Numbered from the stretch's first letter, positions 48,101 to 60,690 are shown. The stretch: DNA of 64,000 nucleotides from Austropuccinia psidii (GCA_023105745.1 JALGQZ010000007.1:53611569-53675568), one strand, 5' to 3'. Numbers and translations are program-made. Notes: generated from the letters alone by a model not told the origin.

Positions 48101-48690
48101 CCAGGGATGCATGGAAAGATAAGGGAGGAAGGTCCATATCCCCTTGAAAGAGATGAAGTGAATATATGGCAACATCTTCTCCAACATCCTTCATCTCTTT
48201 GAAAACTTCATCTCTTAATGGAAGTAATGACTGAGAGGGAATGATGGAAGGGGTATGGACAGAAGAAGGAAGGGAAGGTGTCTTAAGTTCACCAACCAGA
48301 GCAACACTGTTGACAGCAGTGGCTAAGTCATTACTAGTAGAAGGAATAATACCACTAGAATCCTCATGACTAGAATCATAGGTGATCAATCCATTTTTCC
48401 AATCAATAATGGGATTAAAATGGTAAAGGAAATCATAGCCCAATATCAGGTCTTCTCCCTTGGGTGAATTTATGATAAAGAAGTCCCATTCAAAGCTTGG
48501 GAAGGAAGGCAAGTCAACTACCCACTTGGTATAATGAGTGATGAACAAGGCAGTGGACTCATTAGAATCCAGAATGAAAAGAGGAATCTTTTCAGGGAGC
48601 TCTTACAGAGTCAATGAGTACTTGAGAACAAAATTCTTTGCAATAAAAGAGTTTGTAGCACCAGAATCAATGAGAATACTATAAAAAAAT
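45198..48690 (-). pseudogene. Pol of element D: PR, RT, RNase H, IN, chromodomain; broken
   Basis: Read on the minus strand. Protease LIDSGATNSFIAK lies at about 48630-48670, followed by a stop at about 48603. The PR/RT N-terminal part is 47613-48548, the RT core with [11 protein letters not shown] is 47338-47577, and an uninterrupted 729-codon block is 45198-47387. That block holds RNase H (ETDASHYALG), integrase HHCC (GHPGQ, CQQC), the integrase core (MDF, VSDRGSLF, HPETDGQTERVNQ) and a canonical chromodomain (WEVAQVLDSK, YLVEWKGFSEDPERTTWEPA). Frames are broken near 47610 and 47388 (a small deletion after FAKASKC). A TAA replaces the Glu codon expected after WEPA, removing the last 25 or so residues that G retains. 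Integrase of this type targets chromatin through the chromodomain. Confidence 0.92.
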
Positions 48691-48809
48691 ATCAGAGACA
48701 GAAGAGAAAATAAGAAATTTTAAAGATTTCTTGACACTAGTATTCAGAGTGCACAATTGTGCTCTTGAAGGAAATAAGTGAGAACCATTGAACACATCAT
48801 GATTCCCAC

Positions 48810-50171
48810 TCAGCCTTTTCCCTGCTTGCTAGGGAAGCCTCTTGATGATGACCCAGGCTTGTTCTGAGGTCTCTTGAAGCATTTTTCAATTGGGTGCTTT
48901 CCACCACAATAAGTACATAATCCCCCTTGAATCCTCCTCTCCTTTTCAGAACCAATTAATTCATTGTCCTTATTGAGAAGAGCAGCATGAGGCTTGTCCT
49001 TTGAAGATTGAAACTGCTTGCCCTTCTTATTCTTCTTCTGGTGAGGCCTCTTTGAAGATGAGTTTTGAGGAGGCCTAGATTGATTTGATCCATTGACTGG
49101 AGGCTTCTTCTCTTTATTTCCACCCTTTTCTTTTTGCCTCTCATGATATCTTGTGTCTAACTCTAAAGTGACATCCATAAGTTCTTGAAGAGTATCAAAG
49201 GTTCCGGGGTGAGAAGCCAACTGATCCAATAATCTTGATGCCACTCCTCTTCTGTAAACATGGATATAAGCTCTTTCCCCCCAATCACCAATTCTTGACA
49301 TTAAGCTTCTGAAATCTGCAATGTACAAGGAAACATGACCACTCTCCTTCATCCTCAAATTGTCCAACTCTTGTTCAGCTTTCCTGACTTCATTGGGGTC
49401 ACCAAACAGAGTGAATAATTGAGATTCAAATAAGGGCCAATTATTGAGGAGGTAGGAAGGGTCTTCATTGGAAATATTTGAGAGATAGGGTTCAATCCAC
49501 ATTCCAGCTCTACCAGTGAGAAAAGAAGTTGAGTAAAGAACTTTCTCCCTGTCAGAGAAGAAATTTGCTGGATCATTATGGAATATTAATTGACAGGATT
49601 GGATAAATCCTCTCAATTTATGAGCTTAAGTACCATCAAAAGAATCAGGTGCCTTCATGGATGGAGTCTTGAAAGCAGGGGCTTTGGAATTGTCCCTGGG
49701 AGAAAGTGCTTGAGTGAGTTGCCCCATGAATTGAGTCATCTGCTCCATCATGTTGAGGAGACTTGGATCAGTTTGACAGACAAGAGTTTGACTAGAAAGG
49801 GCTAGATTAGAACCCTGAGGCACCTCTGGAGCATTTGCCAAGGCATCTGCCACTTCAGTTTCCCCAGAATCTTCCTCTTCCACAGACTCTTCCCCCTCTT
49901 CATCTTCAACTTCCCCTAATCTTGGTCTTGCACCTTCAGACATGCCAGGGTAGCCACCCATAAGTCCAGAAAAGGATCTTTATCTTCTAGATTTCATTCC
50001 ACCTCTTCTTGAGGATGCTGCTCCTTCCATTGGTGGTCCTCTGTCCAGGTTTGCACTCAGTTGATGAACTGATGGTGTGCAGTCAAGAGGAGCCCTTGCT
50101 GTAGGAGTGAGAACAGCTTGAATTCTTTGGGATCTAGTATTCCTGTTTGGGGGACTATGCTGAACTGGAAT
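48810..50171 (-). pseudogene. Gag of element D, two in-frame stops
   Basis: One minus-strand frame runs from about 50171 to 48810, broken by TAA at 49980-49982 and TAA at 49626-49628. The first part is a disordered, acidic N-terminus (EEEGEESVEEED-like). Then follow FKTPSMKAPDSFDGT-stop and the retrotransposon Gag core with FIQSCQLIFHNDP, WIEPYLSN and ELDTRYHERQKEK. A zinc knuckle CTYCGGKHPIEKC (C-x2-C-x3-H-x4-C) is near the end. Both stops could each arise by a single change. The upstream frame begins IPVQHSPP, where I would expect a Met, so the start may be mutated too. Gag would form the particle shell and bind RNA. Confidence 0.88.
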
Positions 50172-50239
50172 TTTGAATAAAAATGAAATAAAACTTGATG
50201 GTATGAGAATAATAATCAGAACTTGGCCAAATCAATCAC

Positions 50240-50665
50240 AATAAAATCTTGATGAGTCTTGAGGAATCAAGTCAATTCTTGAGGTGAAATCAACTTCAAT
50301 CAACAATCAATCAATTCAATCAAAAATCAACTATAAATCAAATTCAAATCAAATATCAATAATCTTGAGTAATCAAAAATCAATCAATATTCAATCAATA
50401 ATCAATCAATCAATGAATCAGTGTCTTCAATATGAAATCAAGGTCTTAAGGAATCAATCAATCAATTCAAAATCTTCAGAAATCAATTTAAATATCTTGA
50501 TGAGTCAAATCAATCAATAATCAAAATCAATTCTTGAGGATCAATAAAATATCTTGAGAATTCAAAGTCAATCAATCCAATCCAAATGAAAAATTCTGAA
50601 TCGCTGAATCAATAAACCCAATGAATCCCAATGAATAATCCAATCAATTAAACCAATCAATAATT
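50240..50665. repeat. AATC/TTGA-rich simple repeat in the 5' leader of element D
   Basis: The plus strand is dense in aatcaatcaa and related units, low-complexity and C/A/T only. It lies between the 5' LTR and gag of D. No conserved protein. The neighbouring 50665-50924 is AT-rich leader with nothing else seen. Confidence 0.8.
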
Positions 50666-50924
50666 CCTAAAAAGAACCTGAATAAGAACACAGAAAAAAT
50701 TTGATTTGATAAAATGAATGAAGTGATTGAAATGGTCAGCAATGATTAATAAAGAAGAAAAATCAATTTCATATGAATTAAATGAGTGAGATGAAATTGA
50801 TGAGAGAGAAAAAATCATAATCATTAAAGATCATTAAATCATAAAAGAGATCATAATTGATGAATGAGAGAAATGAATATAAATAAATGAAAAGAAAGAA
50901 TCAAATATGAGTTAATTAATTTAA

Positions 50925-51686
50925 TGTCACAGGGGCTCTTCAAAGTGAAGAGGGCCTGGCACTCAGTAAACCGGGACTCACTTATGAAGGGCTCAATGAT
51001 ATGGAAAGATTGAATACACTTGAGAGTGTAAGGAATGAATTACTATAATAAAAGATATGAGAAAAGCAGAAACAAAGAAATAAGAATAAGAAATAGAAGA
51101 GCCAACCACAAACAAGTCCAAGTCCACTGTTTCAGCCTGTCAGAATGGAAAGAGAAGGGTTAATAAGGATATGGCCACCCAGCTCATACTGTACAGGCAA
51201 AGAGAGAAAATGCAAAGACTAACTTAAAATCAAATAATTATAATACCCAAAATAAGGATAAGAATAATTATAAAATAATAAATAAACTAAATTAATTAAC
51301 TGGGGAAAAGTCCCCAGGGGGGAGAAAGAGGGGCTGGTATATGTGAGAAACACCAGCCCTGATCCAGAGGAAGAATTTTCATGAGAGGATTGAATTATTG
51401 AATTGAGTCTGGCCAATACAGGTCCTGTACAGCTGTACAGAACCTGTACAAGAGGTGTGGTGTATTTGAGTGATCATACAGTTTCATACTGGTGTATTGA
51501 AACTGTATTGGGTGAATCCAACCTGTACAGGTATTGACAGGCTGTATTGATGTACCAAGCTGTATGCATGTTTCAGAATGAAGATTGCTGAAACTGAATG
51601 CTGATGCAGATACTGGATTTCCTGATTTGAGGTGTTTGAGTGGGTATATGAATGAATACCCTTACCCCTGATGGATGGCTTTTACA
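50925..51686 (-). repeat. 5' LTR of element D (762 bp)
   Basis: The right-hand copy, TGTCACAGGGG...GGCTTTTACA, is equal in length to 42551-43312. On the minus strand it is the upstream LTR and should carry the promoter. The first bases after it on the minus strand (TTAAATTAATTAAC) do not resemble a TGG-started primer-binding site. Confidence 0.93.
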
Positions 51687-51703
51687 CATAGACACATCAT
51701 ACA

Positions 51704-52260
51704 TTTGGGGGCCTGGCCATTTTTTTTGAACCTTGTACCCTTAATTAATATATTTTTAAGTTCTAAAATATATTAACTTAATAATTTTTTTTTCAATTTG
51801 AAGTTAAAATAATTTTTATTTTTGAAATTGTTTTTAGAATGTTTTTCATTGAGGAATTCAGTTTAATCTTATATTGTTTTACATGTGGCTTTTTCATATC
51901 CAAAAACTTATGAAATTATTCTTTGTGTTACTCTGAATTAATTTTGAATCAAAATCTTGTATTTTAATTTTTTTCTTTGATAAGAATAATTCTTTTAATA
52001 TTAAAAAATAATATAAAAATATTTAAAAATATTTTAAAAAAGCATAAAAAGAAATTTTTCTCCAGTGTCTTTGATAAAATACGGTGCAGCTCGTAATAAG
52101 CTCCGTAAGAGATATATTACTAGTCCAGAATCTGAAGAGACAATTTAAGTGCAAATTGCTAAAAGAGGCACTTTATTCAGAACAGAACAAGCTAAATTAC
52201 CACCAAAAGGTGTGTGGTTCTGTCCTTTTATTTCACTTTTTCTCTTGAATTGACGTGGAA
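51704..52260 (+). other. Leader of element F with candidate primer-binding site and broken ORF0
   Basis: TTTGGGGGCCTGGCC follows the LTR end. A pyrimidine-rich TTTTTCTCCAG ends at 52065, followed by TGTCTTTGATAAAATAC. The ORF0 frame after it (SLIKYGAARNKL.KRYI, PESEE) is broken by TAA near 52147 and then continues VQIAKRGTLFRTEQ. Confidence 0.45.
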
Positions 52261-52629
52261 ATGGTGCATACCAGAAATGGAAGCAACTATTCAGTCCAAC
52301 CAGATGGATGTGGACAAGTAAGAGGCAAGACCAAATCCAGAAGTGTCAAATCTTCCTCAATAAAGATACATCTGGAGAATGCCAGAGTTGCCCCCCATGC
52401 CCCCAGGTCTGTACCCACAAAAAAAAACTTTGACATGAATTCTGAATCTGGACTAATTCATGATAATATTTTAAGGGCTGAACCACTTTCAAGTGGAAGC
52501 AATAGAGCTTTATCAATTCCAATACAAAATTTGGGTCAGAGAAGCCAAAGAAGAGGAGTGGGAAATGTGCCCAAGCCTTTGGCAGGGGGCCATGAACTCC
52601 TACTTACACATCAAGAGCTTTCTGGGTAA
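52261..52629 (+). CDS. Frame X of element F
   Basis: This 122-codon frame starts MVHTRNGS and ends LLLTHQELSG-stop, closely matching X of element C (MMHNRNGS ... LLLTHQEISG-stop). Ser/Arg-rich, no domain recognised. The stop again overlaps TCTGGGTAAGG, a splice-donor-like sequence. The +1 frame over its second half encodes the Y protein. Confidence 0.5.
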   Translation: MVHTRNGSNYSVQPDGCGQVRGKTKSRSVKSSSIKIHLENARVAPHAPRSVPTKKNFDMNSESGLIHDNILRAEPLSSGSNRALSIPIQNLGQRSQRRGVGNVPKPLAGGHELLLTHQELSG

Positions 52630-52660
52630 GGAGAAGACTCAAAACTCTTAGGAGGTTGGA
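52475..52660 (+). pseudogene. ORF Y of element F, 5' part, broken
   Basis: In the +1 frame to X, GLNHFQVEAIELYQ, REAKEEEWEMCPSLW and GAMNSYLHIKSFLGKEK are almost the same as in C. The frame then breaks in a small deletion around 52637-52645 (C has GCCATAGAACTC, F has ACTCAAAACTC). The following Y-type residues NIRNWLKNQS appear in another frame at 52690. Confidence 0.55.
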
Positions 52661-52665
52661 GCCCA

Positions 52666-54606
52666 TTGTCTTTCAAAGACAAAGGCAAAAATATAAGGAA
52701 TTGGTTGAAGAACCAAAGTTGTTTATTCATAGACCAGAAGAAGGAGTTAGAAATGACTCCAGCTTTGGAGACAGAAGGACCAGTGCCTTCTACCAGCTCC
52801 AGAAGTGTCCAAAGACAAGCCCAAAAGACCTCAGAAGAAGCAGAGAGGTCCCAAGAACCATCAAGGCAAGTGAAAAGGCAAAGCCAATTGTCACAGACCC
52901 TAACCACAAGGGTACAGGATCCTCAAATTGGACCCTTCAGCAGTGGACAGTGTCTTCAATATGGCCAGGACTCTTATGGAATTCACAGCCAAGGAGCAGG
53001 AAAGAATGAACAGAACCTTTCCAAAGAAATAATACAAGAAATACACTTTGTTAAAACTAGTATTAATGTAGAAATTGGTAAAATTGATGCAAAGTTAACT
53101 AAAATAACTTTGGACATTAATGACTTGAAAAAGAATGACAAAAGTTCTTCTGAAATGCATAAGTCTGTAATTGCCAAACTGGAATTACTTACCAACACAT
53201 GTGACAGAATTGAGAGTAAATATCATGTCCAAGATTATGAAATGGAAGATTTCTCCACAAGAAACATAAATGATCAACTCAGAGTTTCAAAAGACTATGC
53301 TTTGATAGTGGCTGAAAGTACAAGTCAATTTGCCACACATTTGGCAAGAAGTGACAGTGAAAGGAAGAAATTAAAAGAGGAAATACTTGCACAAGTGGAG
53401 CAAATTCAGAATAATTATGAATCAAATCCACATATTCCCAGACATTTCACACCTTTGACTGAAGAAAAGCTTTCTGTGAAAGAAAGTCTGACCCCTTTTC
53501 TAGTAGAAAATGTTATCTCTGCAAAGGATATTCCAAAATTGGAAGAGTGGCCAATATTCTCTGGTGAATGTGAATACAACCATATTGAGTTCATCAGAAA
53601 TATTGATATTTTGAAAGATTTTCATATACCTGATTAAATTATAGTGGGAAAATTACACTCTCTGTTTACCAGAACTTCAAAGAAATGGTATTACAAGAGG
53701 AGACAAGATCATGGAAAACATGATTGGTCTTGGTTGAAATCTGAAGTCATTACAAAATGGGCCAATAATTCTTGGAGATTTAAAATGGAGAATGCTTTTG
53801 AAAGTGCCATTTTTAACTCAGAAAAAGATAAACCATTTACTTGGTTCTTCAAGCAAAAAGACAGATTATCTGCTTTACACCCAGATATGTCTGACACTAT
53901 GATTAATATGAAAATATTAAGAAAATCTGGAGGAGAACTGGAACATGCTATCAAGTGCAGATGTGTAGAGCCCTGTTAAACAGAGGACTACATTAATGCA
54001 ATTGAAGATATCACTACTAGAAAAAGAATTGGTAAAACTTGGACTAAAATTGCTATGGAGTCCAAAATGGTCCCAAAGATTTCCAGAGAGGACAGAAGAC
54101 CTGAGAAACCTGTTTTTAAGTGTCATAAATGTGGAAGTACTTCACATTTAGCCAACACTTGCACCAAAAAACAAAGATTAATGAATCTCAAGTCATTGAA
54201 GAAGTTCAGTGTACTGAAGTGAAAGAAGAATCTGACCTAGATTCTGCAGTCTCTGAAGACACATCAGTAGAGGACTATCCCATTGAAAACATTACAGCTT
54301 TCTTTGAGGTCACAGAAGTCCATACTCACTTGCCACAGTACAGTGAGGATTGTCAAAACCTGATCAATATCCAGTATGCCATAATGTGTAAAACCAAACC
54401 TTCTAGATGTAAAGGATACACTTCTGGAGCATCTTGTATCACATCAATCCTGATGAATGATATTGAAGCCAAAGTAAATGTGGATACAGGGTCATTTTGT
54501 ACTTGTGTAGGCAAAGGTTATCTTCAAGCCATACTCCCTGGATGGAAAAACCATCTATTACCAATAGAGGGTGTACAATTTAGTAGTTCCAGTAATAGTA
54601 TGTACC
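52666..54606 (+). pseudogene. Gag and start of protease of element F, truncated by element G
   Basis: One 323-codon frame (52666-53637) carries the Lys/Ser-rich segment, a coiled coil and the start of the Gag core (LEEWPIFSG, HIEFIRNIDIL). The core continues at 53644-53979 (WANNSWRFKMENAF, CRCVEPC). A TAA at 53977-53979 stands where C has TCA. The zinc knuckle CHKCGSTSHLANTC at about 54121 is intact here, unlike in C. Protease VNVDTGSFCTC follows. The gene is cut after SNSMY by element G at 54607; the rest lies outside the window. Confidence 0.85.
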
Positions 54607-56236
54607 TGTCACAGGGGCTCTTATGGAAGCAAGAGTTGCCTGGCACTCAGGAATCAAGAACTCACTTGAAGGGCTCCAAAGGATATAAGGAATAATAAAG
54701 ATTAAATTTCTTTAAGGAAGAATAAGGGAAAAGACAAGTGTTCCAAAGATAAAAGAAAAAGATATGAAGCCAAAGGCCAAAGATAATAAGAGAAGCCAAA
54801 GGCCAAGAATTTAACCAAGTGATTCCTCAATTAATTGTTTCAACATGCCAGAAAAGGAAATGAAATGAGCAAGGATATGACCACCAATATCCACTGACAG
54901 GTGAGGAAGAAAAAGAGAAAGGTGCTGAATGACTGACTTAGGATTATCAGTATTAACTTTAATAAATTCAAAGAAAATAAGGATAAAAATAAATCCAATA
55001 TATTAATTAACAGGGGAAAAATCCCCCAGTGCTGAAAGGTGGCCAGTATATGTGAAAAGTTGAAAGACTGATCATGGAAGGTTAGTCACCGGGTGTATTG
55101 TCTGAATTGGGCCAATACAGCTCTGGCCATCCTGAAAGTTGAACTGTGTGACTGGATTCCCACAGTGGAGTATGAATTGGCCCAATTGGGCCAAGTACAT
55201 ACAGGTTGATTCATTGACGCCTGTATGGACCAATTGAGTTGTCCAAGGAGTATTGAAATACTTGATGCCTTGACAACTGATTGAAAGAATGTATAACCTC
55301 TTGGAATTCCCCTTGGAATAATCCTGAATGAAAATTGCCAATCCAACTCCTGCAGGGCCAGGTGATTGGGATCCTTGAATGGTCTTCTGATTGCCGCCAT
55401 GGATTGCCAGACTGATGAGGTAAGAATTCCTCCTTCAAAATGGGTGCAGGATTTTGGGACCTGGATTTGGGAAGATGGAATTGGGTCCTGAAAGCATCAC
55501 CATTGAATTTCTGGGCAAAAATGGTGCATAATGGTATATAATACCATATATGCACCACTCCTGCAACCTTGAGTACGGGGTGCATGGAGGAGTGGGAGAA
55601 TTTCCCATAAGGTGAGGGGAAAGCTTGAGCTGAGCTGATCTGGTGGCCTCTGGTGGTTATCAGCGGCCATGGGCTGAGAAGTGGTCCATGGTGGTTATTG
55701 ACCAAAATTAGGTCCTGAGGGTCTTTATGGCCATTTTGGGTTTGATGGGATTTGGGGCCAAAATTGGCTCAGGTGGGCCCACCTGGCCTTGGGGGCTAAT
55801 GGGCTTCCCCCTTTGGCCCCTTTTGGCCTCATTGGATTAGGCCAAAAGGGGCCTAATTGGCCCATGGACTGTAGAGGCCGTAGGGGGCGTAAATGGCCCA
55901 AAAAGGCCATTTAGGCCAGGACCCCCCTAATGAAAAGGGTTGGTCCAAACCCAATAATGATTTTTAGGGGACCCAGAGCCCCCTAGAAGACAGAGAGACC
56001 CCCCAGGCCCAAAACAAAGATAGAGGCCTGGGGGTTGAGGGTAAGGGAATTGGCCGAGGAGGCCAATGATGGCAGGATATGTCCAGGGAAGTATTATATG
56101 GCCAAAAGGCCATAGAGCACCAGAGGGGGCCAAATTGGCCATAAAGATATGGTGTGGCCAATTGGCCCCCAACTTGGTCCCAGGTTGGAATTGCTGCAAC
56201 ACCAATGGAGGAGGGTCATTCTTTGCGGTTGTGACA
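54607..56236 (-). repeat. 3' LTR of element G (about 1.63 kb)
   Basis: It begins TGTCACAGGGGCTCTT and ends GGTTGTGACA, a 6-bp inverted repeat. The next bases TTACCCCCCTACC give a minus-strand polypurine tract. The interior continues GGTGGGCTCCTGAGCACC, as in D after its LTR (GGTGGGCTCCTGAACACC). The start resembles the D LTR; the rest differs. The last 500 bp are GGCC-rich. Confidence 0.8.
55720..56236. repeat. GGCC-rich tract in the G LTR
   Basis: It has many GGCC, TTGGCC and GGGCC words, far richer in G and C than the surroundings, with several local palindromes such as GGGCCCACCTGGCC near 55776. A similar tract lies in the D 3' UTR (about 43790-44170). Confidence 0.7.
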
Positions 56237-57034
56237 TTACCCCCCTACCTTGAATGGTGGGCTCCTGAGCACCAAGATAAGGTAGAAGCCTGTTGAGGCT
56301 CTTGAGACGGATTGGATGTAGGGATTCCAGAGGTATTTGAATTTTGAAAAGAAAAATTTTGAACTGATAAAAATGTTGGCATATGAAATGAGGTTGACTT
56401 GGTGTTCTCTTGACATTTGGCTTGAAAATGTTGAAGACATGATTTTGGCATAAAGACTTGGCATTAAGAGTTATAAGAAAAGAAATTTAAGAAAATATAA
56501 AGAATAAAAAAGTAAAAGAAAAAAATATGAAGAAAGAAAAAGAAAATAAAAAGAAAATGAATTTTGAGGGAGAGTCCAATCTTCATCACAGATTTTGACA
56601 GCTGATTTTGAAAGTGGCCAAGGACCTGGATAACAGAATTTGATTCCAGGTGCTCACAGAGTGGCCAAGGTGGTGTTTGAAAAGATTGTAAACCCCTCAG
56701 GGAAGTGCACACCAGGAGAGGAACTTACTTTTGGTAGTTACCACTCCCGCCAGTGCCATAAATAAGAAAGGTTTTGATAAATAAATGTGCTGAAAGGATA
56801 ATATCTTGGGAAGGAAAATAAGAAAGGGATGGTCCATTTGCCCAAGTGTAAATGGCCATAAATTGCAATTGATGTTGAAAGCCAGGCCAAAATATCTGTG
56901 TCCAAATTGCAAATTGCTCACAGAGTGGCCAAGGTGATGCTTACAACAGAAAAGAGTAGAATACCCCTAAAGGTGCATACCAGGAGTGGGACTTACTTTT
57001 GGTAATTCCTCTCCCCACCAAGCACCATAAAGAT
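56237..57034 (-). other. 3' untranslated region of element G
   Basis: It contains the same duplicated module of about 115 bp as D, here at 56648-56765 and 56908-57030, plus an A/T-rich spacer. No coding frame of note. Confidence 0.6.
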
Positions 57035-60000
57035 TCAAGCTTTTGAAGAATTGGGTCCTGGCTTGTCAGGATACAAAGAATGAAGATCTTTGATGAGTTC
57101 AGGACAATTCTTGAGGTTTTCAGCTGGTTCCCATGTGGATCTTTCTGAGTCTTGACTGAAACCTTTCCATTCCACCAGATACCATAACTTTCTTCTCTTG
57201 AGCTTTGAATCCAGTATTTGAAAGACTTCCCATTCCTCTTCTTCTTCAATGATGATTGCAGGAGGAGGCCCTTGATGCCAACTTGGGATTGTTGAAGTCT
57301 TGACTGGTTCCAAAAGTGAAATATGGAAGACTAGATGGATGGATTTCCATTTAGATGGAAGCTTGAGGTGGTAAGCATGAGTACTGACTTTCTTCAAGAT
57401 TGGAAAAGCACCCAACCATCTTTCAGACAGTTTTTTGGTGGGTCTGGTTGATTTGATGTTCTTGGAAGAAAGCCATGCCATGTCACCAGGATTGAAAACA
57501 GGTGGAATTGCTCTACTTTTATCTGCATACTTCTTAAACCAGTTTATGGCAACTTCAAGTTCTCTCTTGACATCTTGCTGTACTGATTGGATTTTTGTTG
57601 ATAACTTTCCAGCAGGAGTATCTTGGTGATGTGAACTGAGTCAAATTGTGGATCTCTTCCATAAACAATGAAAAATGGGGATTTCTTGGTTGAAGAGTGA
57701 TCAGAATTATTGTAGGCAAATATCAGCCAGAGGGAGCCAAATGTTCCAATGATCTTGATTATAAGTGACATACATCCAAAGATACTGTTCTAGTATCTGA
57801 TTTACCCCCTCTGTCTGTCCATCAGAGTCTGGATGGTAAGCAGTTGACAGATCTTTTGAAATCTTGAGCTGCTGACAAAGATTGGTCCAAAAGGAAGAAA
57901 CAGAAAAGAGACCTCTATCACTGACAATGCTTGAAGGAAGGCCATGCGTTGAAAAGATATTCTTGATTAATTAATGGGCCAAATCTAGTGAAGTGATTGA
58001 AGACATTGTTGGAATGAAAACCGCATTTTTGAGAATCTGTCTACTATGACAAGGATTGAGTCAAATGAGTTGGACAGTGGCAGTTGAGTGATGAAGTCCA
58101 TTCAAAGACAAATCCAAGGACCTTTTGGAATTGGAAGAGGTTTGAGGAGTCCAAACTTCTTATGGTGAATATTCTTTTTTCTTTAACACTGTTGACAGGA
58201 TGAGACATAATCCTTGATGAATTGAGTCATGCCAGACCAGTGGAAATACCGCTTGACAAGTTTGAGAGTTTTCCTTGGCCAGGGTGTCCAGCTAGAGGAG
58301 AGTCATGACGCTTTTGAAGAATTCTGAGTTAAATTGTGGGGTCATTTGGGACCACCACCCAAACTTTGAAGAGAAGAAGTTGGGAAGATGAATCAAGAGA
58401 ATAATCCCGAATGGATTTACCTTTGCCCAATTCTTGAGGGATACTTCTGTACTGAGAATATTGCCATAGAGCCTTCTGAATTGAATCAATCAAATTTAAA
58501 AAGGACTCCACCTTGACTGCAAAATATCTTGAAGGTAGGACTTCATCCTGCTTGATGAGCTGTTGAAATTTCATTGTATTCTTGCTGATGAAATCCTCCC
58601 CCCTCTCCGGAATAAATTTTGTCCCAACGTGATAAGGAATCCGGAAGAGTAGCTAGGCGGCCAGGGCGGTAAGTGATTGAGAAGTGAAATTCAGAGAGGA
58701 ATTCAGCCCAGCGGGCTTGAAAGCAAGTAAGGACGTTTGAAGACATAAAGTACTGAAGAGAAAAGTGATCAGTGAGAACTTCAAAAGGAGAGGACAGAGA
58801 AAGAAGAAAAGCCCTCCAGCGCTTGAGAGCCCAGACTATGCCAAGGAGTTCCTTGTCATGAATCTCATAATTGAGCTCTGCTGGGATAGGTTTGTGGCTG
58901 TCAAATGCAATGTTATGTTTTCCTGACTCAGTACAGCACCCAAGGCATAATTGGATGCATTGGTCTCTACAATGATGAGTAGAGAAGGATTGAAGTGGGA
59001 TAGGACTGGAGCAGTGGTAAAAGCCTCTTTAAGTTGGTGAAACTTACTGAGAGCTTCCTTATTGAGGGGGAAACAGGAATCTTTCTTGAGGAAACTGGTA
59101 AGTGAACTGATCTTCTTTGAATAATTCTTGATGAATTGGCGGTAGAAGTTGGCAAAGCCAAGGAATGATTGGAGAGCCTTGAGGTTTCTTGGAGGAAGCC
59201 AATTGAAAATCTGCTAGAATTTTGCTTGGTCCATCCTGAAGCCTTCAGAGTAAACAACATAACCAAGGTATTCTACACTAGAGACATGAAATAGGTACTT
59301 TGAAGCCTTAGCAAAAATGTTATTGGCTCTGAGTCTGGAAAGAACAGTGGACACATGAGTGAAATGTTCTTCTGCAGATTTGGAAAAGACCATAATGTCA
59401 TCCAAATGAACCACAACATAAACATCAAGAAGATCTTGAAAAATATCATTGACCATATTCTGAAAAGAGGCAGGAGCACTGGTGAGCCCAAATTGCATAA
59501 CCAAGTACTCATAACCGCCATATTGAGTTCTGAAGCATGTCAAATGTTCATCACCCTCCTTGATTCTGAGCAGGCTATATGCCCCATTCAAATCAATCCT
59601 GGAGAAGATAGAAGAACCATTAAAAAAATTGAGAATCTGATTCATAGGAGGAACAGGATACTTGTTCTTCCTAGTAACAGCATTGAGTTTGCGGTAATCA
59701 ACACACAAACTGAGGCCACCATCTTTCTTTTTGACAAAGAGGACAGGTGCTCCTGTTGAAGAGGAGCTTGGCCAGATGAAACCTTTCTCTACATTCTCTG
59801 AAATTTAGGCCCTGAGTGTATCTGACTCTTGTTTGGATAAAGAGTAGATCACCCCAACTGGAGGTAGAGACCCCTCCAGCTCATATGATGATCACAGGCA
59901 TGGTGAGGAGGAGGTTTTTCTGCTTTCACCTTGGAGAATACATCAAAATATTGGTGATAAGTAGAAGGAACAACCTTCATCACGGTTTCTATTTCTTCTG

Positions 60001-60690
60001 GCTCTTCCTCTTTATCCCACAACTCCTCCAGGGAGTCATGATAAGATGAAGGAGGAAGGTCCATATTCCCAAAGAAGAGATGAAGTGAAGATACAGAATT
60101 ATCTTCTCCAAAATCTTGAATCTCTTTTAAGAGTTCATCTCTGGATAATGGTAATGACTGAGGGGAATTTATGGAAGGAATATGGACAGAAGATGGGATT
60201 TATGGTGTTCTTGAATCACCAACAAGAGCTGCGCATGATTTGGCAGAAGAAAAGCCATTATGGAAAGATTTAGAAGGATCAGCATTAAAGGTGATAAGCC
60301 ATTGCCTCCAATCAATAGAAGGATTAAAATGATTTAGAAATTCAAAGCCCAATATGAGGTCTTCTCCCTTGGGAGTATCAATTACTAAAAATTCCCATTC
60401 AAAGCTTGGGAAGGAAGGGAGCTCAACCATATATCTAGTATGGTGAGTCACTAATAAGGAAGGGGGCTCAGAGGAATCTCCTCTGGAAGTTCTGATGTAG
60501 TAAATGAATACTTGTGAACAAACGGCTTTGCAATAAATGAGTGTGTAGCACCAGAATCAATGAGAATACTGTAAAAAACATCAGAAAGAGAAGAAAAAAC
60601 AAATAATTTGAGATAATTCTTGACACCAGTATTCAGAATGCACAATTGTGCTCTGGATGGAAAACAGTGAAGACCATTGAACACTACATG
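57035..60690 (-). pseudogene. Pol of element G, heavily broken
   Basis: Read on the minus strand. Protease ILIDSGATHSFIAK is near 60550-60590, PR/linker parts are at 60200-60451 and 59849-60064, and RT is at 59214-59708 with VHLDDIMVFS (Tyr to His before LDD). RNase H pieces are at 58543-59266 and integrase remnants about 57550-58330. An uninterrupted C-terminal block lies at 57035-57481 with a complete chromodomain (WEVFQILDSK, YLVEWKGFSQDSERSTWEPAENL, LYPDKPGPN). More than ten stops or shifts. Element H cuts it at 60690, just upstream of the protease. Confidence 0.9.

Larger units (their letters stand above)
42551..51686 (-). mobile_element. Element D: complete Ty3/Gypsy chromovirus, family 3
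   Basis: Two 762-bp LTRs flank a 7.6-kb interior with gag and pol on the minus strand. The target duplication CATAG is perfect (42546-42550 and 51687-51691) and removal restores the F LTR. The LTRs differ at about 18 positions by eye, so insertion is fairly recent, yet the coding region already has several stops and shifts. Confidence 0.95.
40406..54606 (+). mobile_element. Element F: Ty3/Gypsy family 2, 5' part, with nested J and D
   Basis: F has the same LTR, leader, X, Y and gag as element C. Its 5' LTR is split into 40406-41239, about 41876-42550 and 51687-51703 by LTR J and element D; its coding region is cut at 54606 by element G. The rest lies beyond the right edge. The first LTR bases TATGGG differ from TGTGAG of C by two G/A changes. 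Confidence 0.88.
54607..60690 (-). mobile_element. Element G: Ty3/Gypsy family 3, 3' part
   Basis: G inserted into the protease region of F. It holds a long 3' LTR, a 3' UTR and a broken pol up to the protease. Its gag and 5' LTR lie beyond element H, outside the window. Confidence 0.88.

Noticed and set aside
48810..50171. Repeat-induced point mutation as the cause of stops
   Set aside because: The stops examined across the elements include changes such as TCA to TAA and GAA to TAA as well as small deletions, not mainly C-to-T changes.
55211..55705. A 164-codon open frame on the minus strand
   Set aside because: It sits inside the G LTR, has no counterpart in D and no recognisable motif.
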